Positions 7,743-15,843 of a stretch of DNA of 58,122 nt are shown one piece after another. Location of the stretch: contig CAIYMY010000113.1 in assembly GCA_903927465.1 (NCBI GenBank), positions 1 to 58,122 of the forward strand, written 5' to 3'. The DNA comes from an uncultured Rhodospirillales bacterium (lineage in GTDB: Bacteria; Pseudomonadota; Alphaproteobacteria; Acetobacterales; Acetobacteraceae). The stretch's first letter is position 1; each line of letters opens with the position of its first letter. Below the pieces are notes generated by a model. That model was not told the DNA's origin. It made no database searches and saw nothing but the letters and a program-made list of their open reading frames with translations. The translations under genes were made by a program, and so were the position numbers.

Positions 7743-7768
7743 GGCGCGGGCAGGTTCCTGTCCGCGCC
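7743..7768 (+). terminator. Hairpin downstream of capsid gene (weak terminator or processing site)
   Basis: GGCGCGGGCAG (7743-7753) pairs with CTGTCCGCGCC (7758-7768) through a 4-nt loop with one G-U pair. A pyrimidine-rich stretch follows but no real T-run. It lies 12 bases after the capsid stop and could lower expression of the downstream tail genes relative to capsid, as in T7 after gene 10. Confidence 0.45.
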
Positions 7769-7799
7769 CCCTTCTTCCACAAACATCGGAGAGCACCCC

Positions 7800-8369
7800 A
7801 TGGCGCTGACCGCTATCACGCTATGCGCAAGCGCATTGATCAAGATTGGCGCGCAGCCCATCGCCTCGTTCGAGGATGGTACCGCCGAAGGAGAAGTAGC
7901 GAAAAGCCTTTATCCTGGCGTGCGTGATGCCTTGCTCGCATCCCACCCATGGTCCTTTGCTACCACCCAAGCGACCCTGCCGCGTCTTGCGCAAAGCCCC
8001 AGCGCGGAATTCCGCTACGCCTTCCAATTACCCCCTGATTTTCTGCGCGCCATTTCCGCCGGCACCGCGGGGCGCGCGACTGGATTGCTGTATCGTATTC
8101 AGGGCAGCAAGCTGATGACCGATGTCGAAACCGTGGCGCTGACGCATATTTTTCGCCCGGATGAGGGTAGCTTTCCGCCCTTCTTCGCCTCGGCCCTTAT
8201 GGCGCGCCTGGCCGCCGAATTTTGCCTACCGCTTACAGAAAACACGTCTCGCGCTGAACTGCTCGCGCGGCTTGCGGAAGCAGAACTCCGCAGTGCGCGG
8301 CGCGCCGATAGCCAACAGGCCAGCGCTACCGCGCTTGGTTCATTCCCGCTGATTTCGGTCAGGGGCTGA
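7800..8369 (+). CDS. Tail tubular protein A, T7 gp11-like
   Basis: This 189-residue protein starts MALTAITLCASALIKIGAQPIASFEDGTAEG. That start, together with LYPGVRDALLASHPWSFAT, is the typical opening of the gp11 tail-tube adaptor family. It connects the portal ring to the tail nozzle as a dodecamer in T7. Length agrees with the family (about 190 residues). It is followed after three bases by the gp12-like gene, its structural partner. Confidence 0.88.
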   Translation: MALTAITLCASALIKIGAQPIASFEDGTAEGEVAKSLYPGVRDALLASHPWSFATTQATLPRLAQSPSAEFRYAFQLPPDFLRAISAGTAGRATGLLYRIQGSKLMTDVETVALTHIFRPDEGSFPPFFASALMARLAAEFCLPLTENTSRAELLARLAEAELRSARRADSQQASATALGSFPLISVRG

Positions 8370-8372
8370 TCC

Positions 8373-10250
8373 ATGCCCGCCATCAAACGCACCAAAACCA
8401 GCTTCACCGCTGGCGAATTGGCACCTGAATTGCTTGGCCGTGCCGATCTGCGTGCTTATGAAAATGGCGCGCGGCGGCTGCGAAATGTGGTGATCCAGCC
8501 AACTGGCGGAGTCTCCCGTCGCCCTGGGCTTCGGCATGTCGCGATGCTGCCTGGCGTGGCACGGCTGCTGCCCTTCGAATTCAATACTGAGCAAACCTAT
8601 CTGATGGTGCTGACGGATGGGAAGCTTGCCGTCTACGCCGCTGATCTGAAAATCGCGGAGCTGGTTGCGCCCTGGACCGAAACTATGCTGCCGCAAATTG
8701 GCTTCACGCAGAATGCCGATACGCTATTGCTGACACACCCCGATATGCGCCCACAAAAAGTGCAGCGCAGCAATGCGGGTTGGTCCATCACGCCCTGGGC
8801 CTTCACCCAGGATGCCTATTTCCGCTTTGCCGCTCGCGAAGTGACGCTGACACCAAGCGCGCTCAATGGCACCATAACCATCAGCGCGAATGCGCCGGTT
8901 TTCGCAGTAGAACATATCGGTGCACGGCTGCGTATTGGCGGCAAACGTGTGCTGGTCGCGGCAGTCAATTCGCCAAGCACTATTATTGCTAGTGTAGAAC
9001 AAGCGCTTGCCAGCACCGCTGCAACCAAGGATTGGGAAGAAGCCACTTTCAGCACAGCGCGCGGCTGGCCCATCACCTGCTGCTTTCATCAGGATAGGCT
9101 GGTAATTGGCGGTTCACGAGATTTGCCCAACAGGCTTTGGCTATCGCGCACCGGTGATTTGTTTAACTTCGATCCCGGCACTGGCCTTGATGATGAAGCG
9201 ATTGCTTTCAGCCTGCTCTCTGATCAGGTCAATGCCATTCGGGGCGTGTTTTCTGGCCAGCATTTGCAGCTTTTCACTTCTGGCGCCGAATGGATGGTGA
9301 CAGGTGATCCGCTCACGCCAGCCAATATCCAGATCAACCGCCAAACCCGCGTGGGCTCGCCTGTGGATCGGTTGGTGCCGCCGGTGGATGTGGATGGGTC
9401 AACCATTTTCGTCTCACGTGGTGGGCAAGGCGTTTATGAATTCGCCTATACCCAAGTGCAGCAAGCCTATCAAGCCAATGACCTTGCCATATTGGGCCGC
9501 CACTTGATCAAGGCACCGCGCGCCATGGCATATGATCAGCGCGCACGGCTTTTGCACTTGGTAATGGAAGATGGCGCACTCGCCACACTCACGCTTTATC
9601 GTGCCGAACAAGTAACCGCCTGGACGCGGCAGGAAACCAGCGGCGCCTTTCGCGCCATTGCCGAAGTAGAAGGTACGCTCTGGTGTGTGGTTGAACGTGC
9701 CAACGGCATTTCGCTGGAACGTTTCGAAGATGGGTTGATGCAAGATGCCGGGCTGACGGGCACCTCCATCACACCAAAATCCGCCTGGTCCGGGCTTGGC
9801 CATTTGAATGGGCGCCAAGTTGCGATCCTGGCTGATGGTGCGGTCCGCGCCAGTGCGATCGTTTCCGGCGGTGCTGTCACCCTCACGGCGCCGGCCACAA
9901 AGGTCGCAATCGGTCTTGCCTTCATGCATGAAATCGAACCCTTGCCCGCTGACCTCATCACACCCGCCGGCAGCGCAACTGGCCCTTCCCGCCTGGTTGC
10001 CGTCACCTTCCGCTTGCTGGAAACGCCGGCGCTGAATGTGGATCTGGGCCAAGGGCCAAGGGCCTTGGCGCTCAGGCGCTTCAATGTTGACCATTTCGAT
10101 GCGCCGCCAACCCCCTTCACTGGCGATGCCACGCTGCGCGGCATTGGCTGGCGGCGAGATCGCATAGCTCCACTCTGGCGCATCACCGGCACAGCACCGC
10201 TGCCGTTGACGCTGCTTACCGTCACAACCGAAATCAGGATGATTGACTGA
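8373..10250 (+). CDS. Tail tubular protein B / nozzle, T7 gp12-like
   Basis: This 625-residue protein begins with the family's hallmark FTAGELAPELLGRADLRAY and RLRNVVIQPTGGVSRRPG blocks. In T7-like phages a hexamer of gp12 forms the conical tail nozzle and carries the fibres. The rest is beta-rich, with FNTEQTYLMVLTDGKLAVY-type blade repeats consistent with the nozzle beta-propeller. It is slightly shorter than T7 gp12 (about 790 residues). The TGA shares a base with the ATG of the next gene, so translation is coupled. Confidence 0.9.
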   Translation: MPAIKRTKTSFTAGELAPELLGRADLRAYENGARRLRNVVIQPTGGVSRRPGLRHVAMLPGVARLLPFEFNTEQTYLMVLTDGKLAVYAADLKIAELVAPWTETMLPQIGFTQNADTLLLTHPDMRPQKVQRSNAGWSITPWAFTQDAYFRFAAREVTLTPSALNGTITISANAPVFAVEHIGARLRIGGKRVLVAAVNSPSTIIASVEQALASTAATKDWEEATFSTARGWPITCCFHQDRLVIGGSRDLPNRLWLSRTGDLFNFDPGTGLDDEAIAFSLLSDQVNAIRGVFSGQHLQLFTSGAEWMVTGDPLTPANIQINRQTRVGSPVDRLVPPVDVDGSTIFVSRGGQGVYEFAYTQVQQAYQANDLAILGRHLIKAPRAMAYDQRARLLHLVMEDGALATLTLYRAEQVTAWTRQETSGAFRAIAEVEGTLWCVVERANGISLERFEDGLMQDAGLTGTSITPKSAWSGLGHLNGRQVAILADGAVRASAIVSGGAVTLTAPATKVAIGLAFMHEIEPLPADLITPAGSATGPSRLVAVTFRLLETPALNVDLGQGPRALALRRFNVDHFDAPPTPFTGDATLRGIGWRRDRIAPLWRITGTAPLPLTLLTVTTEIRMID

Positions 10251-10669
10251 TGGCTCAAATCGCGACCATCGCTAGCCTCGCCCTTGCCGGCGTTGCCATG
10301 CAAAACCAGGCAAAGACCCGCAAGGTGGAAACGCGCGCGCGGGAAGCGCAGCAGGCCGCACAGCAACAATATTCGGCAAGCCAGCAGGCCGCGCAGCAAC
10401 GTGCGCGCCAGGATGTGCTGGCGCGCAGCATCGCTGCCTCACGTGCGCGCTTTGCTGCTGGTGGTGTTTCGCCGGATGAGGGTTCCGCCGCTGCGCTGAT
10501 AGCCGGCATGCGTGCCGATGCTGCACAGACTGATGCGGAAAGCGCTGATCTTTTGCGTATGCGCCTGGCCGCGGGTCGCCCTTCATTGCTCAATGCCAAT
10601 GGCGATTTTCAGGGCTTTGTACGTGCCACGCAATCCTTTGGGTCCATTACGCGCAACCTGCTCGACTGA
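10250..10669 (+). CDS. Internal virion protein-like (T7 gp14-position) protein
   Basis: This 139-residue protein has a short hydrophobic N-terminus (MAQIATIASLALAGVAM) and a long Ala/Gln/Arg-rich helix (QQAAQQQYSASQQAAQQRAR), then GGVSPDEGSA and a C-terminal FGSITRNLLD. This build resembles gp14-type ejection proteins, which leave the head with the DNA and insert in the outer membrane. Only this small member is present: I see no counterparts of the large gp15 and gp16 proteins. That limits it to an incomplete ejection apparatus or one completed by unrelated proteins. Confidence 0.6.
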   Translation: MAQIATIASLALAGVAMQNQAKTRKVETRAREAQQAAQQQYSASQQAAQQRARQDVLARSIAASRARFAAGGVSPDEGSAAALIAGMRADAAQTDAESADLLRMRLAAGRPSLLNANGDFQGFVRATQSFGSITRNLLD

Positions 10670-10708
10670 TCCAGGCCTCCCACGCCCCTCTATCCGCAAG
10701 GAACCGCA

Positions 10709-12988
10709 ATGTCCGAACACATCACCATCGGCGATGTGTCGCCACGCGCGCAATATATCGCTAATGGCACGCAGCGCGTCTTCACCTTCGCCTTTTCCAT
10801 CTTCAACGATAGTGATCTTGAAGTTCGCATCGATGGTCTGGCTCAAGCTACGGGCTTCACCATTGCTGGTGCCGGCGAATCAGATGGCGGCACCGTTACC
10901 TTCCTGGAAGCGCCCTTGAATGGTGCGCGCATCATGCTACGTCGCCGCGTCATCCTGGCGCGCATGACGGATTTTCAGGAGAACAGCCTGCTCCGCGCCA
11001 GCACCTTGAATGATGAGCTGGATTTCCAAATGGCCGCGCTGCAACAAGTGGCGAGTGATCTCAGCCAGGCCATCCGTACCGATCCCGCCGATGATGGCAA
11101 TATGCTGCTGCCGCTGCGTGCCGCACGTGGCAACCGGCTGCTGGGCTTTGATTCTCTCGGGGATATCACGATTTTTGATCGCGATGGGCCGGAAATCACC
11201 CTTCCCTATCCGGGCGCCGTGCCGCGCGCGGTGGAAGACAAGCTAAATGAACGTCTTTCAGTGCGGGATTTCGGCGCACTCGGCAATGGCGTCGCCGATG
11301 ATGGACCGGCACTACAGGCCGCCATGAACGCTGCCGTTGTATCGGGACGCTTCCTTGAAATTGGTGAGGGCAGCTACCGCACCGGTCAACCGCTGCTGCT
11401 GGGTGGCGGCGCCGCGGGCCTCATCATGCGCGGCAGCATTCTCTACGCCGGGCCGTCTGGTCAGACCGCGCTCACCATCGGTGATGGCGGCACAGTGCGC
11501 AATGCAACCAAGCTCTACATGGGCATCCGCATCATCCGCGCCAGCATTTCAGATTGGGAGAATGAAGCCGATATCGGCCTGGTACTGCGGAATTTCGATT
11601 CATGCCAGGTGGAAATCCGCCAGGTCGAAGGCTTCACCATCGGCATCCGCACACTTGGCGAAGAGCGCGGTTTTGAGGATACCACGCTGACGCTTGGGCG
11701 CATTGTCAATAACCGCATCGGGCTTGATATTCATACTGCGAGTGCGGGCGCCTGGAACACATCTGTTCGTTATTACGGCGGTCATTTCGCTATCGCTTCC
11801 AGTCTGCATATCACCAAGGATCGCTTCGGCGTGCGCTTTTCCGCCGCACCCGGCGCCTATGTCGCGCATAATCGGCACATCTTCGATGCACCTGGCTTTG
11901 AATTGCAGGCGCGAAATCGTCCCATCAGCGGCATCCCTTTTTTGTGTGAGGTCAATAGCCGCGCGATTTGGGCGCGTGCCATGCGCATGGAAGGCTGCAG
12001 CCCCTTTGTCGCGCGCCACACCACCGGCGCGCAAGACCATATTTATGAAATTGCTTGGGCCAGCCAAGCCTATCTTGTGGATGTTGATTACACACCAAGC
12101 GCCACACGTATCGGTGCAAGCGTACGGCGTTTCCACCAAGCCGCGGCCTTTCGTGATGCATCGCGTGAGATCGCAGCCGTGCCCAATCTGCGCGCTGCAC
12201 GGTTCCGCTGGTCCATTCAGGAATGGGGTTTTGAAAAACTCGCATGCCTTTCCAGCAATGTCTCTTTCTCACCAACACGGCTTGAGGATTTTGCATTTCC
12301 GGGCCTTGATGATTTCACCTTCACCGATCGCGGCGTAGTGCTCACTGGCGGGCGCGGGGTTGGTTTTGTTGTGGATAGCCGCAATTGCCGTGAATTTGCC
12401 CTTGCCGTGGATGCGGATGGTGCGCGGCTTGTCGTGATGTGCTTCGATCAGGATCGCTATTTGATCAGCGAAGGCACCACGCCCGTGGTGCGCGCTTCCG
12501 GTCAATCCCTCATGTGGAACCCCACCGGCCGCTGGTGGCAAAGCTCGGCTGATATGGATGACGAAACGCTCACGCGCCCGCAGGTTATTCGCCTTGCAGA
12601 TCAGGTCGCCTATGCGATCATCGGTGTGGCCCGCATCGCGCGGGATTATGAAGTACGCGCGCTGCGCCTGGCTTGTGATCCGCTTTACGCTCCACCCCTG
12701 CTGTATGGCTTGCCAGATCTGCCGCATGGCGCGCGCGAATTGGCCACAGAACTGCCGTGGGATCCTGGTTCCATCGCGCCGGGTGCTTCCGCGCAAATCA
12801 ATGTGCCGCTGCAAGGCGCGCGGCCTGGTGATTTTGCGGCAGCCGCCTTCAGCCTGGCCACTTCCGGCATTGTCATGCTGGCGCAAGTGGGTGCCACCAA
12901 TATCGTCACCGTCACCGCCTGGAACCGCAGCGGCATCGCCATCAACCTTGCAGCCGGCACCGTCCGTGCCCGGGTTACCAAGGCATGA
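10709..12988 (+). CDS. Tail fibre/tailspike with T7 gp17-like N-terminus and beta-helix domain
   Basis: This 759-residue protein has three parts. Residues about 10-160 match the virion-attachment domain of T7-type fibres (YIANGTQRVFTFAFSIFN, DFQENSLLRASTLNDELDFQ). Residues from about 185 (VRDFGALGNGVADDGPALQ) open a pectate-lyase-like right-handed beta-helix typical of polysaccharide-binding or depolymerising tailspikes. The C-terminal 100 residues form a beta-rich tip. It would set which cells a particle binds. No catalytic residues can be assigned by eye. The stop overlaps the next gene by ATGA. Confidence 0.82.
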   Translation: MSEHITIGDVSPRAQYIANGTQRVFTFAFSIFNDSDLEVRIDGLAQATGFTIAGAGESDGGTVTFLEAPLNGARIMLRRRVILARMTDFQENSLLRASTLNDELDFQMAALQQVASDLSQAIRTDPADDGNMLLPLRAARGNRLLGFDSLGDITIFDRDGPEITLPYPGAVPRAVEDKLNERLSVRDFGALGNGVADDGPALQAAMNAAVVSGRFLEIGEGSYRTGQPLLLGGGAAGLIMRGSILYAGPSGQTALTIGDGGTVRNATKLYMGIRIIRASISDWENEADIGLVLRNFDSCQVEIRQVEGFTIGIRTLGEERGFEDTTLTLGRIVNNRIGLDIHTASAGAWNTSVRYYGGHFAIASSLHITKDRFGVRFSAAPGAYVAHNRHIFDAPGFELQARNRPISGIPFLCEVNSRAIWARAMRMEGCSPFVARHTTGAQDHIYEIAWASQAYLVDVDYTPSATRIGASVRRFHQAAAFRDASREIAAVPNLRAARFRWSIQEWGFEKLACLSSNVSFSPTRLEDFAFPGLDDFTFTDRGVVLTGGRGVGFVVDSRNCREFALAVDADGARLVVMCFDQDRYLISEGTTPVVRASGQSLMWNPTGRWWQSSADMDDETLTRPQVIRLADQVAYAIIGVARIARDYEVRALRLACDPLYAPPLLYGLPDLPHGARELATELPWDPGSIAPGASAQINVPLQGARPGDFAAAAFSLATSGIVMLAQVGATNIVTVTAWNRSGIAINLAAGTVRARVTKA

Positions 12989-13296
12989 GACGCCGCAAAA
13001 ACACCATTGACCTCGGGCTTGATCTGCGTGAGGCCATCAAGCGTGTGAGTGCCAGCTATGAAGCGGTGCTCAGCCTTGATCCGCTGGTGGAAGATGAGGC
13101 GCTGATGCGCGCCCATCGCAACCATATCCAACTTTGCCGCGCTGCACTTGGTCATTTGGAAGCGCTGCTGCGCCTCGCGCGCGCCACGCATCAGGCCGAT
13201 CAGCGAGAAGTGACCGAAGCCGAACGCCTGCTTGCGGAAGCGCGTCAGGCTTTGGCCGCAGCCCCCATGCCCGATGATGTCCCGCATGAGGAATGA
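12985..13296 (+). CDS. Putative small terminase subunit
   Basis: This 103-residue, almost all-helical, charged protein lies between the fibre gene and the large terminase, the position of gene 18 in T7. It begins MRRRKNTIDLGLDLREAIKR and overlaps the preceding stop by four bases and the large-terminase start by about eleven. Small terminases recognise DNA and regulate the motor; they are poorly conserved, so the call rests on position and size. No clear helix-turn-helix is visible, which would fit a T7-like or non-specific packaging style. Confidence 0.5.
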   Translation: MRRRKNTIDLGLDLREAIKRVSASYEAVLSLDPLVEDEALMRAHRNHIQLCRAALGHLEALLRLARATHQADQREVTEAERLLAEARQALAAAPMPDDVPHEE

Positions 13297-14719
13297 TCCG
13301 GATTTCCTCGAATTTCTCTGGCTTTGGAATCAACGCAGCACGCAGGAAACGCCCGCCATTCATCGGCGCATCGCGCGCTGGCTGATGGCGCGGCGCGAAG
13401 CCAGTGATCGGCGCCTGCTGCTGATGGCCTTTCGCGGCTGTGGCAAGTCTACCTTGATCGGGCTTTGGTGCGCTTGGCTTTTGCTCAACAACCCTTCAAC
13501 GCGCATCCTGGTGGTGGCGGCCGACGCCTCACTAGCAACCCGCATGGTCGCAACCGTACGGCGCATTCTGGAATCCCACCCGCTTTGCGCCGAGTTGCTG
13601 CCCGATGTGCCAGAAAATTGGGCGGCGGACCGCTTCACCGTCGCCCGCCCAGGCGCTTTGCGAGACCCCTCCATGCTGGCGCAGGGCATATCGGGCAATA
13701 TCACCGGCGCCCGCGCCGATGTCATCATTTGTGATGATGTCGAAGTTGCCGGCAATTGCGACACACCTGGCAAGCGCGAGGCGCTGCGTGAACGTCTGGC
13801 AGAACTTGAATTCATCCTGACACCAGGCGGCACCATTTTATTTGTCGGCACGCCGCATTGTGAGGAAAGCCTCTACCGCGATCCGAAGCATGAGGATGCC
13901 TTCCTACGATCCTATCGCCGGCTGACGCTGCCCATCATGAATGCAGCGGGTGCGAGCGCCTGGCCGGAACGCTTCCCGAAGGAGGCGATTGCGGCACTCC
14001 GCCAACGTGTCGGCGCGCTGCATTTCGAACGGCAAATGATGCTGAAGGCGCTACCGGCTGAAGCCGCGCGGCTCGATCCTGCCGCACTCATTCGTTATGC
14101 AGATGAACCGGAATATCGCGAAGCCGGCGGGCGGGCGGAACTCAGCCTGCTTGGTCGGCGGCTGGTCTCTGGTGGTGGATATTGGGACCCTGCCTATGGC
14201 CGGCCAGGCAGCGGGGATTCTTCCGTGTTGGCGGCGTGTTACGCGGATCAGGAAGGCAATCACTTCCTGCATCGGCTGCGCTACCTGACGCATGACCCGG
14301 ATGCGGCGGAAGACCCGGCCACGCAGCAATGCCAGCAAGTCGCGCATATCGCGCGGGATTTGCTGCTGCCTGTCATTCGCGTGGAAACCAATGGCATTGG
14401 GCGCTTTCTGCCCGCGCTGCTCAGGCGCGAATTAGCCAAGGCGGGCGCGGCCTGCGCGGTAGTGGAACAGAATAATCATCGCGCGAAGGCGGATCGCATC
14501 CTTGGCGCATTGGAACCAGCGCTCGCCGCACGGCGGCTGCATGCGCATGAAACTGTGTTTCGCACCCGTTTACCGTCCGAAATGGCGGAATGGGCGCCAA
14601 ATGTCTCCGGCGCGCGCGATGACGCCTTGGATGCGTTGGCGGGTTGCTTGCTGGCAGAACCGGTGCGCTTGGCGCGTCCCGGCCCGCCACCGCAGGCCGC
14701 CTATTGGCGTGGAAGCTAA
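13286..14719 (+). CDS. Large terminase subunit, T7 gp19-like
   Basis: This protein of about 477 residues is a phage DNA-packaging ATPase/nuclease. A Walker A variant FRGCGKST is at residues 49-56 and Walker B DVIICDD at 145-151. A coupling segment ILFVGTPH lies near 185. The C-terminal RNase-H-like nuclease carries acidic positions WDPAYG (D301), SGDSS (D311), VETNG and a final DDALDAL block. Both catalytic centres therefore look intact. The start is taken at 13286 (MRNDPDFLEF), overlapping the small-terminase stop; ATGs at 13274 and 13277 are alternatives. Headful versus concatemer packaging cannot be told from sequence. Confidence 0.88.
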   Translation: MRNDPDFLEFLWLWNQRSTQETPAIHRRIARWLMARREASDRRLLLMAFRGCGKSTLIGLWCAWLLLNNPSTRILVVAADASLATRMVATVRRILESHPLCAELLPDVPENWAADRFTVARPGALRDPSMLAQGISGNITGARADVIICDDVEVAGNCDTPGKREALRERLAELEFILTPGGTILFVGTPHCEESLYRDPKHEDAFLRSYRRLTLPIMNAAGASAWPERFPKEAIAALRQRVGALHFERQMMLKALPAEAARLDPAALIRYADEPEYREAGGRAELSLLGRRLVSGGGYWDPAYGRPGSGDSSVLAACYADQEGNHFLHRLRYLTHDPDAAEDPATQQCQQVAHIARDLLLPVIRVETNGIGRFLPALLRRELAKAGAACAVVEQNNHRAKADRILGALEPALAARRLHAHETVFRTRLPSEMAEWAPNVSGARDDALDALAGCLLAEPVRLARPGPPPQAAYWRGS

Positions 14720-14937
14720 GTCGCAGTCGTTTTCAGGATTTCCGAGGCATGCCGCGCGCGGCCCGCATCGGTAATCTCAAACCGACCATCCGGGCGTTGC
14801 TGCGCCAAAGCCATGCCGGTCAGGCGCAGCAGGCAGGGGCCATCCTTCAGCCCCTCGGGCCGCCCATGCGGACCCACCAGCGTCAGCCGATGCAACGCCG
14901 AACGGCAGCAGGTTTCCAGATACGGCTCATTCCACAT
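14716..14937 (-). CDS. Small winged-helix-like protein antisense to the cluster
   Basis: This 73-residue protein is encoded on the strand opposite the cluster, its stop overlapping the terminase stop. The C-terminal half, CLLRLTGMALAQQRPDGRF followed by EITDAGRARHASEIL, is the beta-wing and last helix pattern of winged-helix DNA-binding proteins. A purine-rich stretch (GGAAAGGAAAG) precedes its ATG. It has no upstream partner. It could be a small regulator of the cluster, for example acting on the lysis genes just downstream. Because the domain is short, another function is possible. Confidence 0.55.
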   Translation of the reverse strand: MWNEPYLETCCRSALHRLTLVGPHGRPEGLKDGPCLLRLTGMALAQQRPDGRFEITDAGRARHASEILKTTAT

Positions 14938-15028
14938 GGGCCCGGCTTTCCTTTCCGGCGTCTTGCCGCCCCTTTCTTCTGGGGTGGCCGCGCCTGTTCT
15001 TCAAGCTTTCAGCATAAGGCCAAGCAGC

Positions 15029-15364
15029 ATGTCCATGCAGATTGATCCCCAATGGTGGTTTACCGCCGTGGAAGCGCCGGTGGTCGCCGGCTTATTCTGG
15101 ATGATCCACGGGCTCCGACGCGAATTGCATGCCCGCATCGAACGCGGCGATGAACGCGATTCGGATGCGCTGACCCGCACGCGGGAAGATTTGGCGCAAT
15201 TCAAGCTGGAAGTGGCGCGCACCTATGTGCCGCTCTCGCTCATTCGCGATCTGGATCGGAGGCTTTCCGATCATTTGGTGCGGATCGAGGAAAAGCTTGA
15301 GGAGGTTTCCCGCACGGGTGTTGCCGCCGCACAAGCCGTGCGCCGGATGGAGGAACGGGAATGA
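15029..15364 (+). CDS. Single-TM coiled-coil protein preceding the cell-wall hydrolase (holin/spanin-like position)
   Basis: This 111-residue protein has one hydrophobic segment (about residues 10-28, AVEAPVVAGLFWMIHGL) followed by a long charged helix (RRELHARIERGDERD onward) likely to form a coiled coil. It overlaps the hydrolase gene by ATGA. In phage lysis cassettes a gene of this kind next to an endolysin is often a pinholin or inner-membrane spanin, but no family signature confirms it. The start at 15029 is preferred; an ATG at 15035 is equally possible, and the ribosome site is weak. Confidence 0.55.
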   Translation: MSMQIDPQWWFTAVEAPVVAGLFWMIHGLRRELHARIERGDERDSDALTRTREDLAQFKLEVARTYVPLSLIRDLDRRLSDHLVRIEEKLEEVSRTGVAAAQAVRRMEERE

Positions 15365-15840
15365 CCAAGCTGCCCCCTCCCCGCGCGATTGACATCGAAA
15401 TCCTCGCCATGACGCTCTGGGCCGAAGCGGCCGACAAGCCCGTGCGCGCAATTGAAGCCTTGGCTGCTTTGGTGATGAACCGTCTGCGCCAAGGCCGAGA
15501 CCCCAATGCGCGCCACATCGCCGCGATCTGCCGCGCGCCTTTCCTGTTTTCCTGCTGGAATAAGCGGGACCAGCGCCAAGCCGCTTTGCGCGCCATCCCG
15601 CCCGGTGATGTGGCTATCACGATCTGTCGGCGCATCGCGCAACGCGCCGCTTCCGGCCTGCTGCCGGACCCAACCAGTGGTGCCACGCTTTGGCATGATA
15701 CCGCGCATCTGCCCGCCTGGGCGGTGGGACAAGCGAGCATTACGGAAATCGGTGGCCTTTGTTTCTATCGTGCCGAGGACATCACCGCGCCGCCGCCACG
15801 TGCCGCGCGGCCAAATCTTGTGCTTGCGGAAGCGGTTTAG
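15361..15840 (+). CDS. Cell wall hydrolase, SleB/Hydrolase_2 family (endolysin candidate)
   Basis: This 159-residue protein has the SleB-type blocks LAMTLWAEAADKP, ALAALVMNRL, FLFSCWN, GATLWHDTAHLPAWA and ITEIGGLCFYR. The family cleaves peptidoglycan glycan strands, with the glutamate of the WAEA block as the presumed catalytic residue. No signal peptide is present, so it would need help crossing the membrane, consistent with the TM protein encoded just upstream. It ends the phage-like cluster; three bases later the convergent bpt gene begins. The role is release of particles or wall opening. Confidence 0.8.
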   Translation: MTKLPPPRAIDIEILAMTLWAEAADKPVRAIEALAALVMNRLRQGRDPNARHIAAICRAPFLFSCWNKRDQRQAALRAIPPGDVAITICRRIAQRAASGLLPDPTSGATLWHDTAHLPAWAVGQASITEIGGLCFYRAEDITAPPPRAARPNLVLAEAV

Positions 15841-15843
15841 CGC

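Larger units (their letters stand above)
3350..15840 (+). mobile_element. T7-type (podovirus) virion gene cluster, domesticated prophage or GTA-like element
   Basis: The genes follow T7 late-region order: portal, scaffold, capsid, tail tube A, tail tube B, internal protein, tail fibre/spike, small then large terminase, with lysis-type genes last. Most neighbours are joined by ATGA overlaps and no coding frame is broken. I find no integrase, excisionase, phage RNA polymerase, primase, helicase or DNA polymerase, no homologues of the large T7 internal proteins gp15 and gp16, and no direct repeats at the borders. Base and codon use match the chromosome. Ordinary genes (dsbB side, bpt side) abut both ends. 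This supports an old, maintained insertion that could build particles but not replicate as a phage. Confidence 0.8.

Noticed and set aside
2512-15840. Classical active prophage with att sites
   Set aside because: No integrase, no repeated border sequence and no tRNA at either end were found; only particle and packaging genes are present.
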